Shown here piece by piece: positions 52,829 to 63,300 of a stretch of 64,000 bases of DNA (the stretch's first letter is position 1; each line of letters starts with the position of its first letter). This DNA is from Pseudomonas sp. LP_7_YM (GTDB lineage: Bacteria; Pseudomonadota; Gammaproteobacteria; Pseudomonadales; Pseudomonadaceae): contig NZ_SOCT01000015.1 in the NCBI RefSeq assembly GCF_004364435.1, forward strand, positions 23,015 to 87,014. The letters run 5' to 3'. The notes under the pieces are model-generated. The model did not search any database. It was given only the letters and a program-made list of their open reading frames with translations, and was not told the DNA's origin. A program made the translations under genes and the position numbers.

Positions 52829-54376
52829 ATGCAATTTGAATGGTCTTACTTTTTTTCGCTGTTCTCGGTCTCGGACTTCTGGGAGTCCTGCATCACGGTG
52901 ATCGAACTCAGCGCTTTGGGCTGGTTCATCGGCATGCTGCTTGGGTTCCTGCTGGCCTCAGCCAAACTCTCGACCTCGCGCTGGATCAGCGTACCGGCGT
53001 CGATTTATATCTGGTTCTTTCGTAGCGTCCCGCTGTTGGTGCTGGTGGTGTTCACCTACAACCTGCCGCAGATGTTTCCAATCACTCGCGAAGTGTTGTC
53101 CAACCCGTTCTATGCAGGGCTGCTGGCGTTGGTCGTCACGGAAGCGGCGTACATGGCCGAGATCCACCGCGGAGGTCTGATCTCGGTTGCCAAAGGCCAG
53201 AAGGAAGCCGGACGCGCACTGGGCGTGGGCCTGCTCGGCATGCAGCGCCTGATCGTCATCCCGCAAGCCTTCCGTATTTCCCTGCCGACACTAATCAACG
53301 AATACATCACCGTGGTGAAACTGACCTCGCTGGTGTCGGTGATTTCCCTGACCGAGTTGCTGACCGTGGGTCAGCGGCTGTATGCGCAAAACTTTCTGGT
53401 GATGGAAACCCTGTCGGCGGTGGCGGTGTATTACGTGCTGATCGTCACCCTGTTCGGCTGGCTGTTTCACTGGCTTGAACAGCATCTGGAATTGAACAAT
53501 CGCACGCCGCAGACGCTGGACAACAGCGCCTTGACTCACTTGCGTTCGACGCTGAGCGCGCAGCCAGCGTCAGCCCGTCAGTCCACCGGTCCCGGGTCGG
53601 CGCCCGCATTGCAGTTGGTCAACATCCACAAACGCTACGGCCATCACGAAGTGCTAAAGGGCATCGATCTGGAGGTCGGCACCGGACAGGTGATCTCGAT
53701 CATTGGCCCGTCAGGCTCAGGCAAAACTTCGTTGATTCGCACGGTGAACAGCCTTGAAACCATCGACAAGGGCGAGATCATCCTGTTTGGCGAGGGCTTC
53801 ATCCATGCCGGGGACAATCCCAACGCGCCGCAGATACGCCGTGGCGTGCAGCGCATTGGCATGGTGTTCCAGAACTTCAACCTGTTCCCTCACCGGACCA
53901 TTCTCGACAACGTGACCCTGGCCCCGCGTTATCACGGCCGCGACAAAGCCATCAGCGAACAACGCGCGTACGCCTTGCTCGACAAGGTCGGGCTACTGGC
54001 CCATGCGCACAAGTACCCGCACCAGCTCTCGGGCGGTCAGCAGCAGCGCGTGGCGATTGCCCGCGCCCTGGCGATGGATCCACAGATCATGCTGTTCGAC
54101 GAGCCAACATCAGCGCTGGACCCGGAGCTGGTAGGCGATGTGCTCAAAGTCATCGGCGCGCTGGCGAAAGAAGGCATGACCATGCTGATCGTCACCCATG
54201 AAATGGACTTCGCCCTGTCGATTTCGGACCGGGTGATCTTCATGGAAAACGGCGTGGTGCAGGTTGACGCCTCACCACAGGCCATCCTTGCTGATCAGTG
54301 CGGCGAGCGGGTGCGCAGGTTCATGGGGCTCGATAGCGTGGTTGGGCAAGAGGAACGGGCGCGCAAGGAGGCGTGA
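52829..54376 (+). CDS. Amino-acid ABC transporter permease/ATPase fusion protein
   Basis: 515 residues from the ATG at 52829 (GAGGTG five bases upstream). Residues 1 to about 220 are a HisM-type permease ('YIWFFRSVPLLVLVVF', EAA loop 'EAGRALGVGLLGMQRLIV'); a Ser/Gln-rich linker (about 225-255) leads to a complete GlnQ-type ATPase with Walker A GPSGSGKTS, Q-loop 'MVFQNFNLF', signature LSGGQQQRVAIARAL and Walker B MLFDEPTSALDPE. A dimer would supply both channel halves and both nucleotide sites, so no other subunits are needed beyond the binding protein. It ends the isomerase/oxygenase operon. Confidence 0.92.
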   Translation: MQFEWSYFFSLFSVSDFWESCITVIELSALGWFIGMLLGFLLASAKLSTSRWISVPASIYIWFFRSVPLLVLVVFTYNLPQMFPITREVLSNPFYAGLLALVVTEAAYMAEIHRGGLISVAKGQKEAGRALGVGLLGMQRLIVIPQAFRISLPTLINEYITVVKLTSLVSVISLTELLTVGQRLYAQNFLVMETLSAVAVYYVLIVTLFGWLFHWLEQHLELNNRTPQTLDNSALTHLRSTLSAQPASARQSTGPGSAPALQLVNIHKRYGHHEVLKGIDLEVGTGQVISIIGPSGSGKTSLIRTVNSLETIDKGEIILFGEGFIHAGDNPNAPQIRRGVQRIGMVFQNFNLFPHRTILDNVTLAPRYHGRDKAISEQRAYALLDKVGLLAHAHKYPHQLSGGQQQRVAIARALAMDPQIMLFDEPTSALDPELVGDVLKVIGALAKEGMTMLIVTHEMDFALSISDRVIFMENGVVQVDASPQAILADQCGERVRRFMGLDSVVGQEERARKEA

Positions 54377-54410
54377 GACTGTCGGGACTCCGGGCGGGTG
54401 ACGACCACCC

Positions 54411-54446
54411 TCTGGGGGCGAATCCCTTCGCGAGCGCCCGCTACAT
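54411..54446. repeat. Partial REP-like sequence
   Basis: 'TCTGGGGGCGAATCCCTTCG' with CGAGCGCCCGCTAC is a degenerate REP-like inverted repeat between the transporter gene and the convergent recD gene. No T-run terminator is evident on either strand. Confidence 0.4.
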
Positions 54447-54534
54447 CCGCTAAAGATGCGCCGATGCACCGCGAATGAATTCGCTTCCACAGGCATCTTG
54501 CGCCAGCCCTGAATCTGGGCTGGCCTATATCACC

Positions 54535-56622
54535 TCATACCCCCAACATCAGCCCGCTCAACCGCTTGACCTTGCGCCGCAGCGCTTCTTCGAACACCCC
54601 CTGACGCGGCTCGATCAGGCTGAACCAGTTCTTCGCCCGGGTAATGCCGGTGTAGATCAGCTCCTTGGTCAGCACCGGGTTCAGCGCCTCGGGCAGAATC
54701 AACGCCGTGTGGGCAAACTCCGAGCCCTGGGATTTGTGTACGGTCATGGCGTACACCGTTTCAACGTCGTTAAGCCGACTTGGCAGCACGAACCGCACAC
54801 CGCCACTGCCGTCGTTGCGCGGGAAGGCGACACGCAGTGCCTGACGATGTTCTTCCACCGGCCCTTCCGGCAGACGCAAGGCAATGCCAATGTCGCCATT
54901 CATCAAACCCAGGCCGTAATCGTTGCGGGTCATCAGCACCGGACGCCCTTCGTACCACTGCTGATCACTCTCGATCAGCTGCGCAGCGAACAGCGTTTGG
55001 GTCACGCGCAGGTTCAACCCCTCCACGCCCCACGGCCCTTTTCGAACGGCGCAAAGCAACTGGAATTCGTCGAACGCATTCAACACATCGCGTGCCCATT
55101 CGATGCAGCGTGGGTCGTCGATCAAAGTCAGGTTCTGTGGCCGTTGCGCGTGCATCACGCCCAAATAATGCCGATAACCCTGCGGGCCGTTACCGTGGCC
55201 GTCCAGCAACAGCCGTGACAGGGCACGGTCCTGTTCGCCTTTGAGCGCTAGGGAAAACAGATCCGCATGACTGCGTCCCGCGAGCAGGGCACGAGCCTCC
55301 TGATCCTGCTGCCGGTTGACCAGCTTCGCCAGTTGCCCGATGCCGCTGCCCGCCACGAAACGCCGGGAGTGACGCAGCATCACCAATTGCTGGGCCAGGG
55401 CATGCCGCTGATCATCGCCCTGCTGCAGCCCACTCCCGCTCAAGTCCTCACCACTGACCGACTCCAGCCATGCCTGAGTCTGCGGGCTGTACATGCCTGC
55501 TTCGGCGTCGCGACACAGGTCGCCCAAGACCGCACCAGCCTCCACCGAGGCCAGCTGGTCCTTGTCGCCGAGCAGCACCATGCGTGCATGAGGCGGCAGG
55601 GCGTCGAGCAAGTTAGCCATCATTTCCAGATCGATCATCGAAGCTTCGTCGACCACCAGCACGTCCAGCGGCAGCGGGTTGCCGGCGTGGTGACGGAAGT
55701 GCCGGGTGCCGGGACGACTGCCCAGCAAGCGATGCACGGTGGTCACTTCACCAGGGATTTTTTGCCGCACATCTTCCGGTACTTGCAGCGACTGCACCTG
55801 ATGGCTAATGGACTCGGTCAGCCGCGCTGCCGCTTTGCCGGTCGGCGCTGCCAGACGAATACGCAGCGGCTTGCCACGCTCCACCGCAGGCGACTGCAGC
55901 AGCGCCAGCAACCGCACCACGGTGGTGGTTTTGCCGGTACCGGGGCCACCGGTGATGATGCTGAACGCGCCACGCGTGGCCAGCGCACAGGCGAGCTTTT
56001 GCCAGTCGATCAGGGCCTCAGGCGCAGGGTTGGCCGCGCCGAACAATGCATCCAGACGCTGTGCCAGATCGCTCGGAGCGGGTTCGCTCTGAGCCAGGCG
56101 ACGACGCAGCGCTGCGTCGATCCTGCGCTCATAGGTCCAATAGCGGCGAAGGTACAAGCGACGGTCGGACAGCACCAACGGCTTCTGCGCTGCGGCTTCG
56201 CTGTGATCGCCCGCCTTAGCCACCAGCACGCTATCGGCCAGCGCCTGACACCAGGTCGCGCCATCCAGGGCCTTGAGCAATGCAGACGGCAGCAGCATCG
56301 GTGTCGATAACACATCGCCCTCAGGCGGCAGCGACAAGGCAAAGTCAGGCTCTTTCAGCGTTTCGTAAAGGTCCAGACAGACATGGCCGTGCCCGAGCTG
56401 ATGGCTGGTCAATGCCGCTGCCAGCAGGACCAACGAGTCCGCCGCCGGATCGAGATCCGCCAGAAACGCGACGAACGCTTTGTCCAGTGCACGCAACCAG
56501 CCGCGCTCCACCCAGCGCCCCAGCAACAGCAGCAGGTCATCGACACGGCTTAAGGGTTTGAGCGCGGCGAGGCTTTCGGCGTCCAGGGGCGTAGGCAGCA
56601 AATGTGCGAAGGTGCGGTTCAT
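54535..56622 (-). CDS. recD: Exodeoxyribonuclease V alpha subunit RecD
   Basis: 695 residues from the ATG at 56622, which overlaps the recB stop (ATGA); the longer N-terminal reading lies in recB and is rejected. SF1B 5'-3' helicase of the RecBCD complex for end resection and recombination. Motifs: Walker A 'ITGGPGTGKTTTVVRLL', Walker B 'VVDEASMIDL', 'LLGDKDQLASVEAGAVLGDL', and the late 'YAMTVHKSQGSEF' and 'YTGITRAKNW'. Third gene of recC-recB-recD. Confidence 0.95.
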   Translation of the reverse strand: MNRTFAHLLPTPLDAESLAALKPLSRVDDLLLLLGRWVERGWLRALDKAFVAFLADLDPAADSLVLLAAALTSHQLGHGHVCLDLYETLKEPDFALSLPPEGDVLSTPMLLPSALLKALDGATWCQALADSVLVAKAGDHSEAAAQKPLVLSDRRLYLRRYWTYERRIDAALRRRLAQSEPAPSDLAQRLDALFGAANPAPEALIDWQKLACALATRGAFSIITGGPGTGKTTTVVRLLALLQSPAVERGKPLRIRLAAPTGKAAARLTESISHQVQSLQVPEDVRQKIPGEVTTVHRLLGSRPGTRHFRHHAGNPLPLDVLVVDEASMIDLEMMANLLDALPPHARMVLLGDKDQLASVEAGAVLGDLCRDAEAGMYSPQTQAWLESVSGEDLSGSGLQQGDDQRHALAQQLVMLRHSRRFVAGSGIGQLAKLVNRQQDQEARALLAGRSHADLFSLALKGEQDRALSRLLLDGHGNGPQGYRHYLGVMHAQRPQNLTLIDDPRCIEWARDVLNAFDEFQLLCAVRKGPWGVEGLNLRVTQTLFAAQLIESDQQWYEGRPVLMTRNDYGLGLMNGDIGIALRLPEGPVEEHRQALRVAFPRNDGSGGVRFVLPSRLNDVETVYAMTVHKSQGSEFAHTALILPEALNPVLTKELIYTGITRAKNWFSLIEPRQGVFEEALRRKVKRLSGLMLGV

Positions 56623-59600
56623 GCGTAGTCTCCCGGCAACACGGCTTCGTCGACCAAGGCACGACCTTGGAACAAAAGATCCAGATTCTCGATCAGCTCG
56701 CGGGGCGGTCGCGTAAACCACGCGCCCTGGCTTGCTGCGCGACTGCCACGCACGAACAGATACACTGCGCCGCCCATGTGTTGTTCGTAGTCGTAATCGG
56801 CCAGACGCGCTTTGAGCTGACGATGCAGGGCCAACAGGTAGAGCACGTATTGCAGGTCGTAACGGTTCTCCAGAATCGCGCTTTCCATTGCCGCTTCTGT
56901 ATAGGCATCGTCATCGACGCCCAGCCAGTTGGATTTGTAATCGGCTACGTAGTATCGGCCCTGATGCTCGAACGTCAGGTCGATAAAACCTTTGAACATG
57001 CCATTGAGCGAAACGGTTTCCGCCGCCGCCCGAGGCGCGCCGTCGTGGGTGTGGCGACGGACCAAAGCGTCCATCTGCGCCACGTCCACTTTCGAGCATG
57101 CGAACCAGAATTCCATCTCGACGCGGTATTGATTGGGCTGATCCAGTTCGCTCAAGGCGACCGGTTGGATATCAGATCCCAACCGCAGCGGCATGTTCAA
57201 CAGATGCGCCAACCAGTCGGTCAAGGTGTTGATCCAGCCCTTCCAGTCGCGTCGGTTACAGCGCTGCGCCACGACCTTTTCCAGTGCAGCCAAATCATGC
57301 GCGACCCGCGCAAAACCCTTCTCCCCTGCCCACTCCAGCAGACCGTGGAGGAAGGTGCCAGGGTTGGGGCCACGCGGGAAGCGGTGGATGTCGCCGCCAC
57401 TGACCAGCAGTTCGCGGGGCGCATCCGGGTCCAGGCGTTCGTCGTCGTACAGCTTCTGCGCTTGTGGGCTGTCGGGAGACTGATCGCCACTGTCGGTAAT
57501 GGTGTCACCAATGCGCAAGGCGCTGTAGGAAGCGATCCACCAGTTCTCCCGAGCGCTGCGCCGGGGCATGCGCGGTCTGCTCAATACGGCTTCGCTGCGC
57601 GGGGCGCTGAACATCTCGGCGGTGGGCAAAGGCATGGCTTGGACATGCAGCATCGGTTGGTTGTCGACGAGCGATTGCAGCCATTGAGTGAGCCCCGCCG
57701 ATTCGGCCATAACCTCTCCACCGCCCAGCAGATAACCCAGCGCCGAACGGTGCAAAATCGAGCCGTTGGTGTTGCCACGCTTGATGTCCGCAACGCCCAG
57801 CCAACAGGCATGCTGCGCACGCGTGAGTGCGACGTACAGCAGCCGCAGATCTTCGGCAAGACGTTCATCATCGGCCTGTTCAATCAGCGCGGCGGTGGGC
57901 TTGAGACTGATTTGCGCATGCCCTTCGGGGTCATGGAAATGCAGCGGCAGGCGGCTGCCATCCACCGGCTTGGTCGAGCAAATGAACGGCAGGAACACCA
58001 GCGGATATTCCAGTCCTTTGGACTTGTGAATGGTCACGACCTTGACCAGTTGCTCGTCGCTTTCCAGGCGCAGAATCTGCTCCTCACCCGCTTGCCCGGA
58101 CAGTGCCAAATGCTCGCCCAGATGACGAATCAGCGCCTGCTCGCCATCGAGTTCAGCGGCGGCCTGCTGCATCAGTTCAGAGAGGTGCAGCAGATTGGTC
58201 AGCACCCGTTCGCCATCGACACGCTGGATCAATGCCTGAGGCAATTTGAAGTCATGCAGCAGCCGACGCAGCATCGGCAGTACACCTTGGCTGCGCCAGA
58301 TGCGGCGATAATCGCGGAACTGCATGACGCGATTTTCCCACGCCAGTTCGTCCTGGTTCAGCCGTTCAAGCTCGGCCAGCGGAAGGTCGAGGGTGATGCA
58401 CGCCAGTGCGGCGCGCAGGGTGCGCTCGGCGTCCGGTTCGGCACAGGCCTTAAGCCAGGCCAGCAAGTCATGGGCTTCCTGCGCGGCGAATACCGAATCC
58501 TTGTCGGAGAGGTAAACACTGCGCACGCCACGGGCCGACAGTTCGGCACGCACCGCCTGTGCTTCTTTGCCATCGCGCACAAGAATGGCGATATCGGCAG
58601 GTCGCAGGCCTTGCAGCGGCTCTCCCGTCTTGGCGAAACCTGCCCGATCCTGTTGCCCGGCGTTGAGCAAGCGCACGATCTCGCTGGCGCAGCTGGCGGC
58701 CAACTGCTGACGATACGCAGCCCCCGAGACCGGCTGATCGCTTTCCAGTTGCCAGACGTTCAGCGCAGGGACGACATCGCCGTCGAACTGCAAGCTTTCC
58801 TTACGGCCTTGGGAGGCTACTGCGAGGAACGGCACCGGATTGTCGTCGGCACTGCGAAACAGAAAAGCGCCGCGCCCGCTGGGTCTTTTTTCCGCACGGA
58901 CGAACACATGGTTCACCGCCTCGACCATCGCGTGGCTTGAGCGGAAGTTGGTGCCCAGCGTGTGCAGGCGCCCGGTGGTCGCCGAACGCGCGCGCAGGTA
59001 GGTGTAGATGTCCGCACCGCGGAAGGCGTAGATCGCCTGCTTGGGGTCGCCGATGAGGAACAGCCCGGTGCTTTGATCGTTTTGCTGCAAACGATAAATG
59101 CTGTCGAAAATCCGGTACTGCACAGGGTCGGTGTCCTGGAACTCATCGATCAGAGCAACCGGAAACTGCTCGCGGATCAGGGTCGCCAGCCGCTCGCCAC
59201 CGGAGCCTCGCAGCGCAGCGTCCAGGCGTAACAGCATGTCGTCGAAACCCATTTCAGCGCGACGACGCTTTTCTTCTTCAAAGCGCGCACCGACCCATTG
59301 CGCTGCGTGCTCAAGCACTGCGGCATCAGGGGTTGGCAGCGTATCGAGGGCGACTTTCAGCTCAACCATTGCCTCGAACGCCGGATGCGATGGCGGATTG
59401 TTTTTCCAGGCTTCAGCGATGCCGTCAGGGGTGAGTCGGGTGAAGCCAGTGCCCAGGTCCAGTTGCTCCTGCTCGTCGTCGTTGGCCCAAGCGATCAGCT
59501 TGTCAAACCATGGCCTGAAATAACGTTCCTGCATCTTGCGGCCATCGACGACCTTGCACGCTACGCCATCCAGGCAAATGGCGTGTAACTCGGCAGCCCA

Positions 59601-60332
59601 GTTGGCCCAAGGTGCTTTCAGTGTTCGCAGCGCGTCGCGGCGTGCCTGAGTGGATGCTTCGATCAGTTGCGTCGGGGATTGGGTGACGGTCCCACGCTCG
59701 CTGCCGAACAGCGCGCGAACCCGTGGCAACAAGGCGGCCGGGCCACTCCAGTTATCGCGTACCCAATGGAGTGAATCGCCCGTCATGGGGTAGCAGAACT
59801 TGCGCCAATAATCGCGCAGCACCTGGCCGAGCAAATCGCTGTGGTCGGTTTCCAGGCTTTGGGTAAACAGGCTGCCGCTGTCGAAGGCGTGCTCGCGCAA
59901 CATACGCTGACACCAGCTGTGGATAGTCGATACCGCCGCCTCATCCATCCACTGCGCGGCGATGTCCAGGCGACTCGCGCAACCGGCCCATTGCTCTTGG
60001 GCAAAGTCGTTGCGCAGATCGGTAATCAGGGCATCGGACGCTTCGATCTCCTGACGGAAAAAACGCGCAGCTTCGGCCAGACGCGTACGAATACGATCAC
60101 GCAGCTCCTTGGTGGCGGCGTCGGTGAAAGTCACCACCAGAATTTGCGGCGGCAGTAACTCTTGGCCAAAGCCTGAAACTTCGCTGCCGTGGCCAAGCAC
60201 CAGACGCAGGTACAGCGCCGAGATGGTGAAGGTTTTGCCGGTGCCGGCGCTGGCCTCGATCAGCTGGCTGCCTTTGAGCGGAAAGCGCAAAGCCAAAGGA
60301 TGTTGGGCTGGAGGTTGCGGGACGTCGCTCAT
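56619..60332 (-). CDS. recB: Exodeoxyribonuclease V beta subunit RecB
   Basis: 1237 residues. 3'-5' UvrD-type helicase with a C-terminal nuclease. Motifs in order: Walker A 'EASAGTGKTFTISALYLR' (near 27), 'LIDEFQDTDPVQYRIF', 'FLIGDPKQAIYAFRGADIY', 'VVTIHKSKGLEYPLVFLPF', 'RLLYVALTRAQHACW', then the RecB nuclease motif with Asp in 'GFIDLTFEHQGRYYVADYKS' (about 1115-1132). All are intact, so the enzyme should be active. The ATG at 60332 overlaps the recC stop. Confidence 0.96.
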   Translation of the reverse strand: MSDVPQPPAQHPLALRFPLKGSQLIEASAGTGKTFTISALYLRLVLGHGSEVSGFGQELLPPQILVVTFTDAATKELRDRIRTRLAEAARFFRQEIEASDALITDLRNDFAQEQWAGCASRLDIAAQWMDEAAVSTIHSWCQRMLREHAFDSGSLFTQSLETDHSDLLGQVLRDYWRKFCYPMTGDSLHWVRDNWSGPAALLPRVRALFGSERGTVTQSPTQLIEASTQARRDALRTLKAPWANWAAELHAICLDGVACKVVDGRKMQERYFRPWFDKLIAWANDDEQEQLDLGTGFTRLTPDGIAEAWKNNPPSHPAFEAMVELKVALDTLPTPDAAVLEHAAQWVGARFEEEKRRRAEMGFDDMLLRLDAALRGSGGERLATLIREQFPVALIDEFQDTDPVQYRIFDSIYRLQQNDQSTGLFLIGDPKQAIYAFRGADIYTYLRARSATTGRLHTLGTNFRSSHAMVEAVNHVFVRAEKRPSGRGAFLFRSADDNPVPFLAVASQGRKESLQFDGDVVPALNVWQLESDQPVSGAAYRQQLAASCASEIVRLLNAGQQDRAGFAKTGEPLQGLRPADIAILVRDGKEAQAVRAELSARGVRSVYLSDKDSVFAAQEAHDLLAWLKACAEPDAERTLRAALACITLDLPLAELERLNQDELAWENRVMQFRDYRRIWRSQGVLPMLRRLLHDFKLPQALIQRVDGERVLTNLLHLSELMQQAAAELDGEQALIRHLGEHLALSGQAGEEQILRLESDEQLVKVVTIHKSKGLEYPLVFLPFICSTKPVDGSRLPLHFHDPEGHAQISLKPTAALIEQADDERLAEDLRLLYVALTRAQHACWLGVADIKRGNTNGSILHRSALGYLLGGGEVMAESAGLTQWLQSLVDNQPMLHVQAMPLPTAEMFSAPRSEAVLSRPRMPRRSARENWWIASYSALRIGDTITDSGDQSPDSPQAQKLYDDERLDPDAPRELLVSGGDIHRFPRGPNPGTFLHGLLEWAGEKGFARVAHDLAALEKVVAQRCNRRDWKGWINTLTDWLAHLLNMPLRLGSDIQPVALSELDQPNQYRVEMEFWFACSKVDVAQMDALVRRHTHDGAPRAAAETVSLNGMFKGFIDLTFEHQGRYYVADYKSNWLGVDDDAYTEAAMESAILENRYDLQYVLYLLALHRQLKARLADYDYEQHMGGAVYLFVRGSRAASQGAWFTRPPRELIENLDLLFQGRALVDEAVLPGDYA

Positions 60333-63300
60333 GCGCCGGCCTCCTCGCTGGAAAGGGATTGCCAGGGCGCTTCGAAAATCGGCTTGTATAACGACTCACA
60401 CCAGCCTGTGAATTCCTCGCTGTCGAGCAGCGCGTCAAAATCCGGGAACTGACGTGCCAGCGCGGTGCTTTCCGCGCGCTCGCCCTTGCTGTTCTGGCCA
60501 TCACCTTCATAGGTCTTGCGCGCGGTCGCTTCGGCTTTGACCTCATCACTGTGGCCCACCCATGCGAATGCAGTTTTCACGGCCACTGGCAGAGGACGTT
60601 GCATACCCTGTTGCCAGGCGAGCAGCAGGTTATCGAGAATTCCTGCGGCACTGTGTTTGTCCAGCGGTGGCAGCAGCAGCGTCTCGTCGCTGGCGACCAA
60701 CGCCGTGGTCAGCGGCAGTTCGCAGGCACAGGCCACCAGATGGTTAACCCAAGGTCGGGTCAGCCGATGCCATTTGCGGGTTTTCTTGCCGCCAATGGCA
60801 TTGGGAATGGCGGTGACTGCCAGGAGCTGGTTCTGGGCATTCTGATGAAGACCGTCGAGCCAACCGTCAAGCGCGATGCCTTGGTGGGCGTAGGTCACTG
60901 GAAGCGCGCTGTGCAGGCGCTCGGGCCATTTGCGCAATAGGTCGTGGTAGCGCTGAACCAGGTCCGGCAACGGCTCGATAAGCTCGTCCTGCAGGAGCGT
61001 GCCGAACCCGGCCATGGGCAACAGCCCACTGGCTTGCAGCCGAGTCGCTTGCGCGCGAAGCGAGTCGCCAGTGTGATCCGGGTTGATCAACGCAGCCTGC
61101 AGCAGGCTGTCACTCAATCCATACCGCTCGAGAGCATCAAGCACAAAAGGCTCTTCGTCGGCCAAGGGTGCTTCGGCCCCTTCGAAGAAAATTTTCAGGC
61201 GCTGACTGAAGAAATGTTTGACCGGATTGCGCAAGAAATCCTGCAACTGCATCAGGCTCAGCGGTTCTTCCTGCTCATGTTTTTCAAGCGCTTTAATCGA
61301 GCCAACTGTGGCGACAGCCTCATGCAGCACCTGCCATTCACGGGCGAAACTGAAAAACTCCAGACTCTCTTGAAAATACTTGGCGCTGAAGGGTTGAAGC
61401 GGATGTTCGAGGGTCAACCTGTGCAGCAGTTGCTGGCCGGGATCGCGCTTTTTGTCGTCTTCCGGTTCGACCGCAGCGGCCAGTCGCCAACCGCTGGCCA
61501 GGTGATCACGCAATTGGCCGATGAGTACCGACGCCGGACGCTCGGAGTTGTCGCGAATGCTGCGCCCGACCCAGCTGACATACAGCTGATCGCGAGCCGA
61601 CAGCAGTGCTTCGAGCAGCAGATAGCGGTCGTCTTCGCGGCGGGAACGATCACCTGGCCGGTAGTCGCTGCCCATCAGATCGAAATCCAAAGGCGGCTGA
61701 GCACGCGGGTAGTCGCCGTCATTCATACCCAGCAGACAGACAACCTTGAACGGGATTGCACGCATCGGCATCAGCGTGCAGAAGTTGACGGAGCCTGCCA
61801 GGAAACGCTGGGACAGGCGTCCTTGATCAAGGCCAGCCAACCACGCTTCACGCACAACGGTTAGCGGCAGCGCCTCGACCAAGCCGACTGTTTCGCAGGT
61901 TTCCAGCCACGTCTCGCGGAGGGCTTCAAGCTGGCCCAGGAGGTAGTCGTCGTGCTCGCTTTCTGCACTGAAGAACAACTGCATAAGAGCCTGCAGGCGC
62001 GTGCCCCAGACCGTGGGTGAAGCAGGTTGCGACAGTTCGGCATGAGCGACCTGCAGCGCGTCGATCAGCGCAACCAACGGGCCGATGAGCGCCGCGTCCA
62101 GCCCGCCGATTTCGTCATAGGGTTCGATGTCGTCATAGGCACTGCCCGCCCCGACGGCGTATCCCAGCAACATGCGGCGCAGACCAAAATGCCAGCTGTT
62201 TTGCTCAAGCGACTCAGGCAGGCCGAGACCTTGACGTTGTCTGGCATTAAGTCCCCACCGCACGCCTGCGCCTTCGATCCAGCGATGCAGGGTCGGCAGG
62301 TCGCGTTCGTTGACGCCAAAACGTGCTCTTAGAGCGGGAACGTCCAGCAGATCAAGAATCTCGCTGACCGGGAAGCGGCTGTCAGGAATCTTCAGCAGGT
62401 GCTCGACCGCAATCAAGAGAGGGTCACGGCCTCGCTGTCCCTGGTCTGCCAGCGTGAACGGAATGAAGCGACGATCATCGCGATCAAGCTGGCCAAATAC
62501 GGCGCGAATGTGCGGGGCATAGCTGTCGATGTCCGGCACCATCACGATCACATCCCGAGGGCGCAGACTCGGATCCTTGCTGAACCGGGCCAGCAACTGA
62601 TCATGCAGCACCTCCACTTCGCGCTGGGCACTGTGGGCCACATGGAAGCGAATGGACCGGTCTGTCTTCACATCAACCGCAGGCCACCGCTCGCGGGTTT
62701 CGTTTAACGGGCGCAGCTCGAGGATGTCATCCTGGAGTTGGTTGAGAACGGTTTGGGGATCGCTCTCGCTGAACAGGTCGATGCGCCCGTTGCGGAAAAT
62801 CGAACGATAGCTGTCAGGGTCGTCGTGACTGTCCAGCAGGTTGATGTAATCGCGCCCTTGCTTGCCCCAGGCCGCGAGCAACGGATGAGCGTGCTGGTGC
62901 AGCGACTCAGGGTCAAGCAATACAGGTACGCCTGCTTTGCGCGACTGCCGCTTGTATTCGTGTCGCAGCAGATCCTTGTCAGCGACAATGTCTGCCCAGT
63001 GGTGGCGGCACGGGTTATGTACGCAGAGCAGCACCTGACTGAAGCGAGCCAGCCCGGCCAATGCTTCGAGCGCTTGAGCAGGCAAAGAGGAAATGCCAAA
63101 TACGATAACGCGCGCGGGTAAGCCGACGGGCGCTTCGGTCATGGTCCTGATGCTTTCGATGTAACGCTGATGTACACCAGCGCGACTCTGGGCCATGCCT
63201 TTTGCCCCGACATCGTGGAGCAGCGCACGCCACAACTCGGCTTGCCAGCAGTTTTCGGGCTTGAGCGGTTTGGACTCTCCTCGCACGTTTCGCAGCTGAT

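Noticed and set aside
56604..58940. 778-codon open frame opposite recB
   Set aside because: RecB is intact with all motifs on the other strand; this frame is rich in His/Gln/Arg with no recognisable domain.
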